Source: Deinandra increscens subsp. villosa
Lineage: Eukaryota; Streptophyta; Magnoliopsida; Asterales; Asteraceae
Assembly: GCA_039602395.1 (NCBI GenBank)
Contig: JBCNJP010000268.1
Span: forward strand, 1 to 64,000
DNA length: 64,000 nucleotides
Direction of reading: 5' to 3'
Part shown: positions 55,605-64,000 of the stretch, in pieces
Layout: the number at the start of each line of letters is the position of its first letter
Numbering within the stretch: position 1 is the stretch's first letter
Notes under the pieces: model-generated
Databases searched by the model: none
What the model was told of the DNA's origin: nothing
What the model saw: only the letters and a program-made list of their open reading frames with translations
Program-made: the position numbers and the translations under genes

Positions 55605-58600
55605 TCACATAAAATAAGATTTGAGGTGTATGGCATTCCAGGCTCTTGGCAGAGGTTCTCCTTCCATACTCACCAAACGGTATGCCCCATTACCCTCTTC
55701 AGAATCTATAAGGTAAGGGCCCTCCCATTTGGGTGCTAACTTCCCATCGGCAGGGTTGGTAGTATTCTGAAAAGCTTTCCTCAAGACCAAGTCACCTACT
55801 TGGAATCTTCTTAGCCTGGTTTTCTTGTTATAAGACTTTGCTATTCGTTGCTGGTAAGAAGCCATCCGGACTTTGGCCATATCTCTGAGCTCCTCAACTG
55901 TTTCAAGATCCTGAAGGAGATTCTGACTATTGGTTTCGGGATCCTGGCAGTTAACCCTGGCTGTCGGGAGTACCATCTCTGTAGGGATTACGGCTTCTGC
56001 CCCAAACACCAATGAGAATGGTGTTTGGCCGGTAGCATTCTTGGGTGTAGTTCTGTCTGCCCAAAGAACAAATGGCAACTCCTCGGCCCATTTACCTTTC
56101 CTGGAACCCAGCTTCCTCTTAAGGTTATTGATGATAATTTTATTACTGGATTCTGCCTGCCCATTGGCCTGAGGGTGGACAGGTGTTGAAGTGATCATCT
56201 TGATGCCCCAGCTTTCACAAAAGCTTGTAGTCCTTTTACCTATAAACTGGGAACCATTATCACATATAATCTCCGCTGGAATCCCAAATCTGGTGAGGAT
56301 GTTTCTTTTGATGAAGGATATCACTTCTTTTTCTCTCACTTGAACATAGGCTTCTGCTTCAATCCACTTGGAGAAATAATCTGTCATGGCAAGCATAAAC
56401 ACCTTTCCTCCAGGAGCCTTTGGCAGCTTGCCCACAATATCCATGCCCCACTTCATGAAAGGCCGTGGGGATACTATAGGATGCAGATGCTCAGCAGGTT
56501 GGTGAAGGATATTGCCATGCCTTTGACAAGCATCGCACTTCTGTGAGAAGCTCGCGGCATCCCTCTTCATAGTTGGCCAATAGTACCCGAATCTGAGAAC
56601 TTTAGAGAACAGCGCCCTGCCCCCGGTATGGTTTCCACAATCTCCACTATGGATGTCTTCAAGCACCTCAAGAGCTTCTGACTTCTCTAGGCACCTTAAG
56701 TAGACACCTGCAAGAGATCTTCTATATAGGATATTATCAATTATAGTGTAGGGTACTACCTTTGTACGAAAAGCTCTGGGGTTCTCGCCCTTAGGAATCT
56801 CCCCATCTTTGAGATACTTCCGGATCGGGTATGTCCAGGATTCCTGGGCATCTTCAGGATTCTCAACGTTTGCACCTGCGTTATCGCCAACAGCCTGAGC
56901 TTCCTGTTGAGCTATTGCCGGTGTCAAGACGTGAGTTATTGGAATCTTAACATCCTCAGGGATCCTGAGCGATGAAGCCAAATTTGCTAAGGCATCAGCT
57001 TCTGCATTATCTTCTCTTGGTACCTGCGAAATACTAAAATTTTCGAAAAATAGAGACAGTTTTTTAACAATTTCAAGATATTTGATCAGATTCTCCCCCC
57101 TCACTGCATAAGAGCCATTAAATTGGTTAGTTAATAAGAGAGAATCAACAAACACTTGTATAGATAGGATTCCCATATCCCTGGCCAGCTGTAATCCAGC
57201 AATTAAAGCCTCGTACTCAGCTTCATTGTTGGTAGCCTGGAATTCACAGGATATGGATAGAGGTATTATGTCCCCCTGTGGCGATTTTAGCAGGATTCCC
57301 AGCCCTGTTCCTCTAACATTTGAGGAGCCATCGGTGTAGAGGATCCAGTCTTCCTTGAGCTTCCCAAGTTGCTGGACTTCCTTTTCGACTTCTGGTTCAA
57401 TGTCACTGCTGAAATCCGCCACAAAGTCGGCTAATGCTTGAGATTTGATTGCTGTTCTTGGTTCATACTTGATGTCATAGGCACTCAGCTTGACTGCCCA
57501 CTTAGCCATCCTTCCTGACATTTCCGGCTTCCTAAGAACTGCCTTGATAGGATAGTTAGACATCACGATTATAGTATGTGTTTCAAAATAATGTCTAAGT
57601 TTAGTGGAAGCCATTATAAGAGATAAAATTAACTTTTCAAGGTGAGAATACCTGGACTCTGCGTCTAGCAGAGTTTTACTTACATAATATACCGGATGCT
57701 GCTGACCTTGATAATCTTTTACCAGGACTGCACTGATTGAGCTTCCGGAAACGGCAAGATATAAATATAGTGGCTCCCCATCTTCTGGTTTCATTAGCAA
57801 CGGAGCTGCTGATAAGTAGTCTTTCAGGCACCTCAGGGCTTCTTCATGCTTCTCAGTCCACTCAAACTTCTTGTTTTTCCTCAGGATATCATAGAAATCC
57901 TTGCTTTTTTCTGAGGAGCTTGAAATAAATCTGTTGAGTGCCGCGATCCTTCCTGTCAACCTCTGCACTTCTTTGACATTTGATGGGGACTTGAGATTCA
58001 GAATTGCCTTGATCTGCTCTGGGCTCGCTTCGATTCCTCTTTCTGTGACCATATATCCTAAGAACTTTCCAGCTCGCACCCCAAAGTGGCATTTGGAGGG
58101 ATTGAGCTTCATGTTATATTGATCAAGGATATCAAAGGCAGTCTGGAGATCTCTGACGTGATCTTCAGCTTTCTTGGACTTTACCACCATGTCATCTATG
58201 TAGACTTCCATTGTGTCCCCCAGTTGCTCTTTGAACATCATATTGACGAGCCTCTGGTAGGTGGCACCTGCATTTCTTAATCCAAAGGGCATAGCAGTAT
58301 AACAATATATACCTGTCGGAGTCATGAACGCTGTATGCTCTTGATCGCAAGGTTCCATCTGAATTTGTTGGAATCCTGCTGAGGCATCCATGAAAGTGAG
58401 CATCTCGTGGCCAGCCGTGGCATCCACCATTGCATCGATGTGGGGAAGTGGAAACGGGTCCTTAGGACAGGCCTTATTCAAGTCTGTGTAATCAACACAA
58501 ACTCTCCACTTTCCATTCTTCTTCTGGACCACCACCACATTTGCTAGCCACCTAGGATATTTGACTTCTCTGATCATCTTTGTTTTGAGAAGCTTGTCGA

Positions 58601-58907
58601 CTTCCTCCTGGATGATTATATTTTTCTCTGGAGCGAACTTCCTCCTTTTCTGCTGTATAGGCCTGAAAGAAGGATCTAAACCAAGTTTATGAGTAATTAC
58701 ATGTTTAGGGATACCTGTCATATCTTCATGCTTCCAGGCGAAAGTTGAAGTTCTGGCTTTGAGAAGTAGTAATAATTCCTGTTCAACATTTGTTGGGATG
58801 CTCGTTCCCATGAGCACCTTGATTTCAGGATTCTTAGGGTCTAGAGGTATTTCTTCGACATCAAGCTCCCTGTCCTCCTGTGCTTCAGGTGCCTTTTTCT
58901 GTAATTG
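55605..58907 (-). CDS. pol: T3 pol: reverse transcriptase, RNase H, extra RNase H, integrase
   Basis: An uninterrupted frame of about 1100 codons, starting right after the leaky-type TAG, with no obvious ATG of its own near the start. It should therefore be made as a Gag-Pol fusion. Reverse transcriptase has KNGKWRVCVDYTDLNKACP, FMDASAGFQQIQM and an intact YIDDMVVKS. RNase H follows. The extra RNase H has WILYTDGSSNVRGTGLG, NNEAEYEALIAGL, VFVDSLLLTNQFNG and DNAEADALANL. Integrase has GNHTGGRALFSK and CDACQRH, and the triad D (WGMDIVGKLP), D (ICDNGSQFIG), E (NGQAESSNKII). It ends RAWNAIHLKSYFM. It copies the RNA, removes the template strand and integrates the DNA. Confidence 0.93.
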   Translation of the reverse strand, partial: QLQKKAPEAQEDRELDVEEIPLDPKNPEIKVLMGTSIPTNVEQELLLLLKARTSTFAWKHEDMTGIPKHVITHKLGLDPSFRPIQQKRRKFAPEKNIIIQEEVDKLLKTKMIREVKYPRWLANVVVVQKKNGKWRVCVDYTDLNKACPKDPFPLPHIDAMVDATAGHEMLTFMDASAGFQQIQMEPCDQEHTAFMTPTGIYCYTAMPFGLRNAGATYQRLVNMMFKEQLGDTMEVYIDDMVVKSKKAEDHVRDLQTAFDILDQYNMKLNPSKCHFGVRAGKFLGYMVTERGIEASPEQIKAILNLKSPSNVKEVQRLTGRIAALNRFISSSSEKSKDFYDILRKNKKFEWTEKHEEALRCLKDYLSAAPLLMKPEDGEPLYLYLAVSGSSISAVLVKDYQGQQHPVYYVSKTLLDAESRYSHLEKLILSLIMASTKLRHYFETHTIIVMSNYPIKAVLRKPEMSGRMAKWAVKLSAYDIKYEPRTAIKSQALADFVADFSSDIEPEVEKEVQQLGKLKEDWILYTDGSSNVRGTGLGILLKSPQGDIIPLSISCEFQATNNEAEYEALIAGLQLARDMGILSIQVFVDSLLLTNQFNGSYAVRGENLIKYLEIVKKLSLFFENFSISQVPREDNAEADALANLASSLRIPEDVKIPITHVLTPAIAQQEAQAVGDNAGANVENPEDAQESWTYPIRKYLKDGEIPKGENPRAFRTKVVPYTIIDNILYRRSLAGVYLRCLEKSEALEVLEDIHSGDCGNHTGGRALFSKVLRFGYYWPTMKRDAASFSQKCDACQRHGNILHQPAEHLHPIVSPRPFMKWGMDIVGKLPKAPGGKVFMLAMTDYFSKWIEAEAYVQVREKEVISFIKRNILTRFGIPAEIICDNGSQFIGKRTTSFCESWGIKMITSTPVHPQANGQAESSNKIIINNLKRKLGSRKGKWAEELPFVLWADRTTPKNATGQTPFSLVFGAEAVIPTEMVLPTARVNCQDPETNSQNLLQDLETVEELRDMAKVRMASYQQRIAKSYNKKTRLRRFQVGDLVLRKAFQNTTNPADGKLAPKWEGPYLIDSEEGNGAYRLVSMEGEPLPRAWNAIHLKSYFM

Positions 58908-58910
58908 CTA
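58902..58910 (-). promoter_or_regulatory. Putative stop-codon read-through signal of T3
   Basis: On the minus strand TAG CAATTA separates gag-protease from pol, and both are open in the same frame. It is identical to the signal of T2. Confidence 0.72.
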
Positions 58911-60611
58911 TCCCTTCGTCACCTTAGTGGTGCTCTTCATTGAAGTAGAGTAACAGTTCTTGGCTTCCTGCTGGTCACTTTCAATTCTTACGACTCCCCA
59001 GGGTGTAGGAAGCTTGATACATTGGTGATAAGTTGAAGGAACTGCTTTCATCTCGTGAATCCAAGGCCTGCCAAGAATAATATTGCAACAAGAGAGAGAA
59101 TCTATAACACAAAATTTTTGCATAGAGTTTACCCCCTCTATATATACTGGCAACCTGATATCCCCAACGGTGCTTTTAGTTTCACCGCTGAATCCGACTA
59201 AAACTGAGGATCTTGGAACTATTTCAGTTTCTGGAATCCCCATCTTTTTGAGCACATCAAGTCGGATTATGTTTACTGAGCTCCCGTTATCAACCAGAAT
59301 CCTGCGAACAAAATGGTTAGCAATATATAAAGTAACCACAAGACTATCGTGGTGAGGATCCTGAACATGAGAACGGTCACTCTCATCAAAAGATATTAGT
59401 TTGTCTTGAGTCAAGGTGGATGTCCGGACAGGTCTGTCACCCTGTTCAGATTTGGATTCCTTGGCATGCTTCTTGGCTGAGGAATATGAAGTTCCACAGA
59501 TGTCCGAGCCTCCTGAGATGAAGTTGATAATCTGGGCATCCTGTGGTGGAGAAGCCGCTCTCTGGGGCACCTTGTCGGCTTCTTGAGTCTTGACCTTCTT
59601 TCTGCCTAACAACTCCTTAAGATGCCCCTTGCTGAGTAGATAACTGATTTCTTTTCGGAGTGCTATACATTCGTCCGTTAGGTGGCCAAAATCTTCATGG
59701 AAGGCACACCACTTGGTCTTATCTTTCCAGGATCCTTTCTTGGTATCCTTTCTGGGCCATCTTGCTTTTTCACCTAGATCCTGCATAGCACACATCAAAC
59801 CACCAATGTCAATGGAAAACCAGTATTCAGATACCTTAGGATACTCCTCATCATCATCATCTTGGTCAACGACATTGACTTTGTGATTTTCCGGTTTGGA
59901 GTATGGACGAGATCTATACGGCTTCTCGGGGAATTCCGCCTTTTTGCTGTTGGGATCGTATTTAGGAACCTCCAGTCTTTGGTGGATCCTCTTGTCATCT
60001 TCCAAACAAATAAATCTCAGAGCTCTACTGCGTACTTCATCAAGATTCCTGCAAGGAGCCATAACAAGGTCATCGTAAAAACGGGAATCTTTGGAGAGCC
60101 CCATTTTGAAGGCTTCCACGGCTGCTGCCATATCCAGATTAGGAATCTCAAGAGATTCTCGTCCGAATCTGGCAATATAGTCTCTGAGAGGCTCATCTGG
60201 CTTCTGAATTATTCGGTATAGGTCTCCTGTAAGCTTCTCAAAGGTCCTGCTGCAAGAAAATTGATTGTTAAACAAGTTAACTAAATGAGAAAATGACGTA
60301 ATAGTGTTAGGAGGAATGCTCAGTAGCCATTTCATGGCTGGCCCTGTTAGGGTTGATCCGAAGCCTTTGCATAGACAGGCTTCCTTGATTTCTATCGGAA
60401 TGGGATTGATCTCCATACGCTCCCGATAATGTGCCACGTGTTCTTCAGGATCCGTGGTTCCATCATAAAGCTTCATACTTGGGGTCTGGAAACGCTTCGG
60501 GATCTCCACTTGGGATATTGGCCAAGTAAATCTAGATATCTTGTGGCTTTCCAAAGGAACCTCAGGTATAGGTTTTAGAATTCCTGGAACATTTGATATC
60601 ATCTCTTTCAA
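58908..60611 (-). CDS. gag: T3 gag capsid domain, zinc segment and protease
   Basis: An open frame of 567 codons on the minus strand. Gag signature: MKLYDGTTDPEEHVAHYRER, ACLCKGFGSTLTGPAMKWL, FNNQFSCSRTFEKLTGDLYR. An acidic run QDDDDEEYP follows, then the zinc-binding KWCAFHEDFGHLTDEC. Protease active site ILVDNGSSVNII (D-N-G) and ILGRPWIHE follow. It ends KVTKG, then the leaky-type TAG. The first codons overlap the N-terminal gag frame, which lies in another frame, so one indel upstream of about 60611 separates them. Confidence 0.9.
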   Translation of the reverse strand: MKEMISNVPGILKPIPEVPLESHKISRFTWPISQVEIPKRFQTPSMKLYDGTTDPEEHVAHYRERMEINPIPIEIKEACLCKGFGSTLTGPAMKWLLSIPPNTITSFSHLVNLFNNQFSCSRTFEKLTGDLYRIIQKPDEPLRDYIARFGRESLEIPNLDMAAAVEAFKMGLSKDSRFYDDLVMAPCRNLDEVRSRALRFICLEDDKRIHQRLEVPKYDPNSKKAEFPEKPYRSRPYSKPENHKVNVVDQDDDDEEYPKVSEYWFSIDIGGLMCAMQDLGEKARWPRKDTKKGSWKDKTKWCAFHEDFGHLTDECIALRKEISYLLSKGHLKELLGRKKVKTQEADKVPQRAASPPQDAQIINFISGGSDICGTSYSSAKKHAKESKSEQGDRPVRTSTLTQDKLISFDESDRSHVQDPHHDSLVVTLYIANHFVRRILVDNGSSVNIIRLDVLKKMGIPETEIVPRSSVLVGFSGETKSTVGDIRLPVYIEGVNSMQKFCVIDSLSCCNIILGRPWIHEMKAVPSTYHQCIKLPTPWGVVRIESDQQEAKNCYSTSMKSTTKVTKG

Positions 60612-61384
60612 TTTCTGGAGCTCTCTAGCGATACTTGGATGAATACTGGAATCCTGGGAGTGTAGCCATAGTTCGCTGGGAAGCTTGGCTCCGTAGTGGC
60701 TGCTGTTTGCATGGGGATGTCGTCACCATCATGCACTTCTGAGGAGTTGGTTCTGAAGATTCCTGCAGAAATTGAAGGGTTAGAGTATTGGTATCCTCGG
60801 GAATTCTGACTCGGATTCCCAACAGAAAAAGGATATCCTTGAGACGGCAAGGCTGAGGATCCCAACAACGGTGGAATCCAGGGAGCCTTGTAGTGTGACT
60901 GTGAGAATTCTGGTTGGACAGCTCCTAGGAATCCAGCAGTACTTTCAGCGTATCCTGCGGCCTGAGAAGTCATTGCAGGGACTGTAGCAAATCCTGATGT
61001 TGATTTGTTATTGTAGCGAAACGGATCTGAGGATCCCGAAGCATTGAAATCGAGATGCCTGGGAAACAGGGGACTTTGCTCTTCCATAGGCTTCCTGGAT
61101 TTCTTTAGATCTTCAATTTCCTTCATCACCGTTTGATTAGTTTTTTCTTGCTGATCCATTTGATTTTTTACCTGCTTAATCAAGGAAAACAAATCATTGT
61201 TAGTAATAATCGGATCAACAGATTGAACCTGGGATCCTGTGAAGACAGGATAATCAGTTTTTCTCGGCTGCTCGTCCACTTTCTTCTGACGGTCATTAGT
61301 CTTCTTCTGGCTTCCTGGAAAGGAAGGAATAGGGGGAATGGAGGACGATGTAGAGGCCGAGACAGATTTTTGTGAGTTCGACAT
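60608..61384 (-). CDS. T3 gag N-terminus
   Basis: On the minus strand the ATG at 61384 gives MSNSQKSVSASTSSSIPP, a Ser/Pro/Gln-rich protein of 258 codons. A short helical stretch LIKQVKNQMDQQEKTNQTVM is probably a coiled coil. The corresponding N-termini of T1 and T2 are also Ser/Thr-rich. It runs out of frame near 60660, where the conserved frame (SIHPSIARELQKLKEMIS) is read one base back. It is probably a damaged single gag gene rather than a separate protein. Confidence 0.78.
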   Translation of the reverse strand: MSNSQKSVSASTSSSIPPIPSFPGSQKKTNDRQKKVDEQPRKTDYPVFTGSQVQSVDPIITNNDLFSLIKQVKNQMDQQEKTNQTVMKEIEDLKKSRKPMEEQSPLFPRHLDFNASGSSDPFRYNNKSTSGFATVPAMTSQAAGYAESTAGFLGAVQPEFSQSHYKAPWIPPLLGSSALPSQGYPFSVGNPSQNSRGYQYSNPSISAGIFRTNSSEVHDGDDIPMQTAATTEPSFPANYGYTPRIPVFIQVSLESSRN

Positions 61385-61449
61385 CCTTTGGATCGGAGAT
61401 CAAACGAAATGAACGAGATATGGGATTTTGGTAGGATTAAGCACCACTT

Positions 61450-61467
61450 GCCCCACGGTGGGCGCCA
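61450..61467 (-). other. T3 primer binding site
   Basis: On the minus strand TGGCGCCCACCGTGGGGC, 3 bp inside the LTR, identical to T2. Confidence 0.85.
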
Positions 61468-61470
61468 AAC

Positions 61471-62333
61471 TGTTTTGGTCAAAAATTCACTCGAGAATCC
61501 TGTATTCCAAACTTAGATTGTGAGGTAGAGTGCTTAACGATCAAATGGGTAAGTAATCCAAGTAAGGGTGATAACACACGGATTTTAGCGAGGAAAACTC
61601 CAGAATCCTTTGAGTTGCCTCTAGGAATCCTGGATAAAAACCTCGGAAGCCGGCCGAATAGCCGTCTCCTAGTCTATATTATTGATAACGAAACGAAGAA
61701 TTACAAGTGTTGAGCTATTGTGATCGAAATCTAAGTGTTACAGAGAGTATTCAGTGAGTGTGTGTGGTATCTGGTCCCTATCATCGATCACAAGGCTGAT
61801 ATTTATAGTTACAAGTCAATAACCGAAAGTGCTAAAAATAAGGGATTCTTCCACCAAGTCTTTGTGAACGTTGGGAGTCAGTTATGGCACGTTCTTCAAT
61901 GCTTGACCTGGTCTTTAGCCTTCATTTACACGTCCCTTTAAGCCTGTAATTAATTAGGGCACGTGGACAATTGAAACGGTTAGTCGATAACTGCATTTCA
62001 GGATACCGAACCTGTCAGGATACTGAACCTCATGAGCTTCCGGCAAGGATCCTGAAATAAAATAACCAACTGTCCTATATTTTAGGGATTCTCCCTACTA
62101 AGTCAATATGAACGTTGTGGACAACTTAGTCCACGTTCTTTAGTCTTTGTCCGAGTCTTTAGGCTTGTTTTACACGTTTTCTTTACCTGCAAGCAAATAA
62201 ATACGAGGAACAACATAGCGGTTAGTCGATAACTGTCATTCAGGATGCCCGAACCTATCAGGATTCTCAACCCGTCTGAGGATACTAGACCACTTGAGCT
62301 TCCGCCAAGGATCCCGAAATGTCAGCCCAAACA
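61471..62333 (-). repeat. T3 5' LTR
   Basis: 863 bp, two differences from 53227-54089. Its TATA box (minus) is at 61800-61807. Confidence 0.95.
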
Positions 62334-62588
62334 CTAAGCCCGACCATCAATCAAAACGAGAAACCAGAGGACGTGGACCCTGGATGGAAGACCCTGGTAT
62401 CCAGTACCCAGGATGTGCAACAGTCTGATCCCACAGAAAACGTTACATCCTGGACTAGGCCAATAATTCACTATTTGCAAACTGGATCTATCCCAGCAGA
62501 AGAAAAAGACGCCATGGCATTCAAAACCAAGACAGCCAGGTACGTCCTCATTGAAGGAAAATTATACAAAAAACCTGTCGTATGTACA
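62334..62588 (+). pseudogene. T1 linker and integrase start, cut by T4
   Basis: The T1 frame resumes here after T3: SPTINQNEKPEDVDPGW, then SWTRPIIHYLQTGSIP and RYVLIEGKLYKKPVV. In T2 the same place reads SWTRPIIQYLQDGTIP followed by the integrase zinc domain. T4 interrupts after CTY. Confidence 0.8.
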
Positions 62589-63505
62589 TATTTTGGCTAA
62601 AAATTACTTAAGCAAAATTAGTAAAACTTGAACCAAATAAGATTGTGAGGTTTGATGCCTAGGATAAATATATGAAAACGGTTTGCAGAAATCCTGGGAC
62701 AATAGTTGAATTCCAGGGACAAAGGACAAAATCCTGGGTAAAAATGTGAGTTAAATCTAGAAAGCGATTGATGATTTAGATAACACAAATGAAACCTTAA
62801 ATGTATGTAGGAATACCAAGAATTTTACTAGGGAAAAGCCCTTAGCCCTTAGATGTCTCTAAGGTGCCGCCGGCATAAAAACCCCGGGTAGCGATAACAC
62901 ACGCTACCAATTTATTGATCACATAAATGTCTGAGTACAATGAGTTTGCAGAGAAATGAGTACGAGAATACAGTTGGTAAAGCTCGAGTGAGCTGAAAAA
63001 TAAATCTAAAGGTCCTATTTATATTCCTAGGTCTTCAACAACTTATCCGATATTCCAGGGATCTTCTCCTCAACGTCTTTTTCAGTTAGTTGACCGAGTT
63101 TCCAGCTAACAACCTTTGACCACGTGCAAAATAAGTCTTCAGCTTCTCCTATTCGACCGTTGGTGGACTCCGTCAACCTGTTACTGAATAGATATAGGCA
63201 CAAAACGCGTTAATAACAATGTCCTAGCATGCAGGGTCATTTCCACATGCTGTGTCATTCATAAAATAAGGGTGACCATGGATTAGACTCATCCTGGGTC
63301 ATAATAATGTACAACCAAAATACATAAAGTAAATATGGACTTCCCTGGATTACAGCGACGTCCTGGGACATTACCTTACTCCTGATACATTCAGGGTCAT
63401 TTGAACTTTACCTGTTAAATTCTGGGTCATACGACTTCTGGGTCAATCCTGCCTTAAGCCTATACCTGTACCCTGGATTATCAGCTGAAAATTCAGGGTA
63501 TAACA
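62589..63505 (-). repeat. T4 3' LTR
   Basis: 917 bp. On the minus strand it starts TGTTATACCCTGAATTTTC and ends AGCCAAAATA. TATAAATA (minus) is at 63016-63023. Confidence 0.88.
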
Positions 63506-63520
63506 ATTGCCCCCAAATTT
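63506..63520 (-). other. T4 polypurine tract
   Basis: On the minus strand AAATTTGGGGGCAAT, identical to T2. Confidence 0.8.
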
Positions 63521-63616
63521 TCGCAAGTTGTGGATAAGTGTTACAGCTGTGAAAATTTCGAATTCGAGGTCTAATCCATGCCTATTTCAATCGTGTCCGT
63601 CAATTTAGTACCTCTC

Positions 63617-63624
63617 TTTAAATA
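63617..63624 (+). promoter_or_regulatory. TATA box of the T4 antisense gene
   Basis: TTTAAATA, 140 bp before the ATG at 63757. The bases after it (ATTAACCCTTTCCTTCTC) are the same in T2. Confidence 0.6.
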
Positions 63625-63756
63625 CGCCATTAACCCTTTCCTTCTCTCACATTACCTTTTCCGAGAGCAAGAGTCTACATTGACACCTCCGGCCTTCGAA
63701 TTTTTCCAATCAGGTAACCTTCCTCTTGATTTCATTCTTCTTTCCCTTTTGCTACC

Positions 63757-64000
63757 ATGAACCGTAAGAAGATTCGGTCGGAGACAACGGTCAAAAAGAC
63801 CGGGATCGAGGATTTCCTCGATCAAAAATACTTGCAAACTCCGGAATCGGAAACCTGCAATTTTACCGACGCTGACATTGCTTGCTTGTTGGCGCGGGTC
63901 TTCTTCCTTCTGACGCTGAAATTAGGCCCTTTGATAAGAGAGTTAGGTCAGATTTTAGCTACGAACGTGGTTTTGTTTTCCGTTCACTCCTTTCTCTATG
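63757..64000 (+). pseudogene. T4 copy of the antisense gene, 5' part
   Basis: It starts ATGAACCGTAAG. The first 46 or so residues (SETTVKKTGIEDFLDQ, then TPESETCNFTDADIACLLA) match exon 1 of the T2 gene almost exactly, which supports a protein-coding origin and this start codon. One base is missing near 63893, after which the match (RPFDKRVRSDFSYERG) continues in another frame. It runs off the window. Confidence 0.72.

Larger units (their letters stand above)
53227..62333 (-). mobile_element. T3: youngest Tat-clade Ty3/gypsy element, nearly intact
   Basis: 9107 bp, flanked by the perfect duplication CTAAG (53222-53226 and 62334-62338), inserted in the extra RNase H of T1. Both LTRs have 863 bp and differ at only two sites that I can find (0.2%), so it inserted very recently. 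Pol is one open frame with all catalytic residues. Gag has one shift between its N-terminus and capsid domain. A 22-bp tandem array and an antisense-gene relic lie between pol and the 3' LTR. Confidence 0.95.
31129..62588 (+). mobile_element. T1: old Tat-clade Ty3/gypsy element, host of C3 (with T2) and T3
   Basis: Its pieces are 31129-33661, 50632-53226 and 62339-62588. Two perfect insertion duplications (GTCCC and CTAAG) prove they were contiguous. It has a 5' LTR, a primer site, gag, protease, reverse transcriptase, RNase H, the extra Tat-type RNase H, and the start of integrase, where T4 interrupts it. Many stops and shifts show it is dead. It is the oldest Tat-clade copy here. The sequence left of it ends ATCCA; the right end is not in the window. 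Confidence 0.88.
62589..64000 (-). mobile_element. T4: Tat-clade element of the T2 family, right part outside window
   Basis: Its 3' LTR (62589-63505) and the adjoining polypurine tract and antisense-gene start are collinear with T2. The rest lies to the right of the window. The first LTR base pair is mutated (TATTTTGGC for TGTTTTGGC), so it is not very young. It is inserted in the integrase start of T1. Confidence 0.85.

Noticed and set aside
1..64000. Integrated plant pararetrovirus sequence
   Set aside because: I see no movement-protein or caulimovirus coat motifs, and every pol has integrase and LTRs.

Overview
This window is repetitive nuclear DNA of a flowering plant. I see no host gene in it. 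Almost every base can be placed in LTR retrotransposons stacked inside one another. Short promoters with TATAAATA boxes, initiator-tRNA-Met primer sites (TGGTATCAGAGCC), a plant chromovirus and Tat-clade Ty3/gypsy elements with a second RNase H all point to a eudicot. The combination of families suggests a daisy-family (Asteraceae) genome, but that is inference only.

Layout of the left third (1-17153). An old Ty3/gypsy element, H1, keeps gag but no pol. It is interrupted by a solo LTR, S1 (294-2966, duplication TTATA), and by a complete copia-like gag-only element, C1 (3258-9103, duplication CAATC). It ends in its own polypurine tract and 3' LTR near 11683. A decayed autonomous Ty1/copia element without a 5' LTR, C2, follows (about 12010-17153).

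Layout of the middle (17154-31128). A young Ty3/gypsy chromovirus, K1 (17154-27435), interrupts the 3' LTR of C2. K1 has 2661-bp LTRs that differ at about 1% of sites. Its right LTR is cut off at 27435 and joined to unrelated gypsy debris. AT-rich LTR-like debris with no genes fills the space up to 31128.

Layout of the right half (31129-64000). This is a nest based on a Tat-clade element, T1. T1 was split by C3 (33662-50626, minus, copia-like, gag-only, duplication GTCCC). C3 was in turn split by T2 (38265-49148, plus, Tat clade, duplication ATGAG). T1 was also split by T3 (53227-62333, minus, Tat clade, duplication CTAAG). T3 is the youngest element: its 863-bp LTRs differ at only about 2 sites and its pol frame is open. 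A further Tat-clade element, T4 (62589 onward, minus), runs off the window.

How the parts work together. Autonomous-type elements (K1, T3, once T2 and T1) encode Gag, protease, reverse transcriptase, RNase H and integrase. C1, C3 and H1 keep only gag and would depend on enzymes made elsewhere. Two features stand out. In T1, T2 and T3 the gag-protease frame ends in a TAG followed by CAATTA (CGATTA in T1), the classic plant-virus leaky-stop context, and pol follows in frame. T2 also carries, on the opposite strand between pol and the 3' LTR, a four-exon gene with its own TATA box. The same gene starts in T4, and a relic is visible in T3. All counts and alignments were made by eye.
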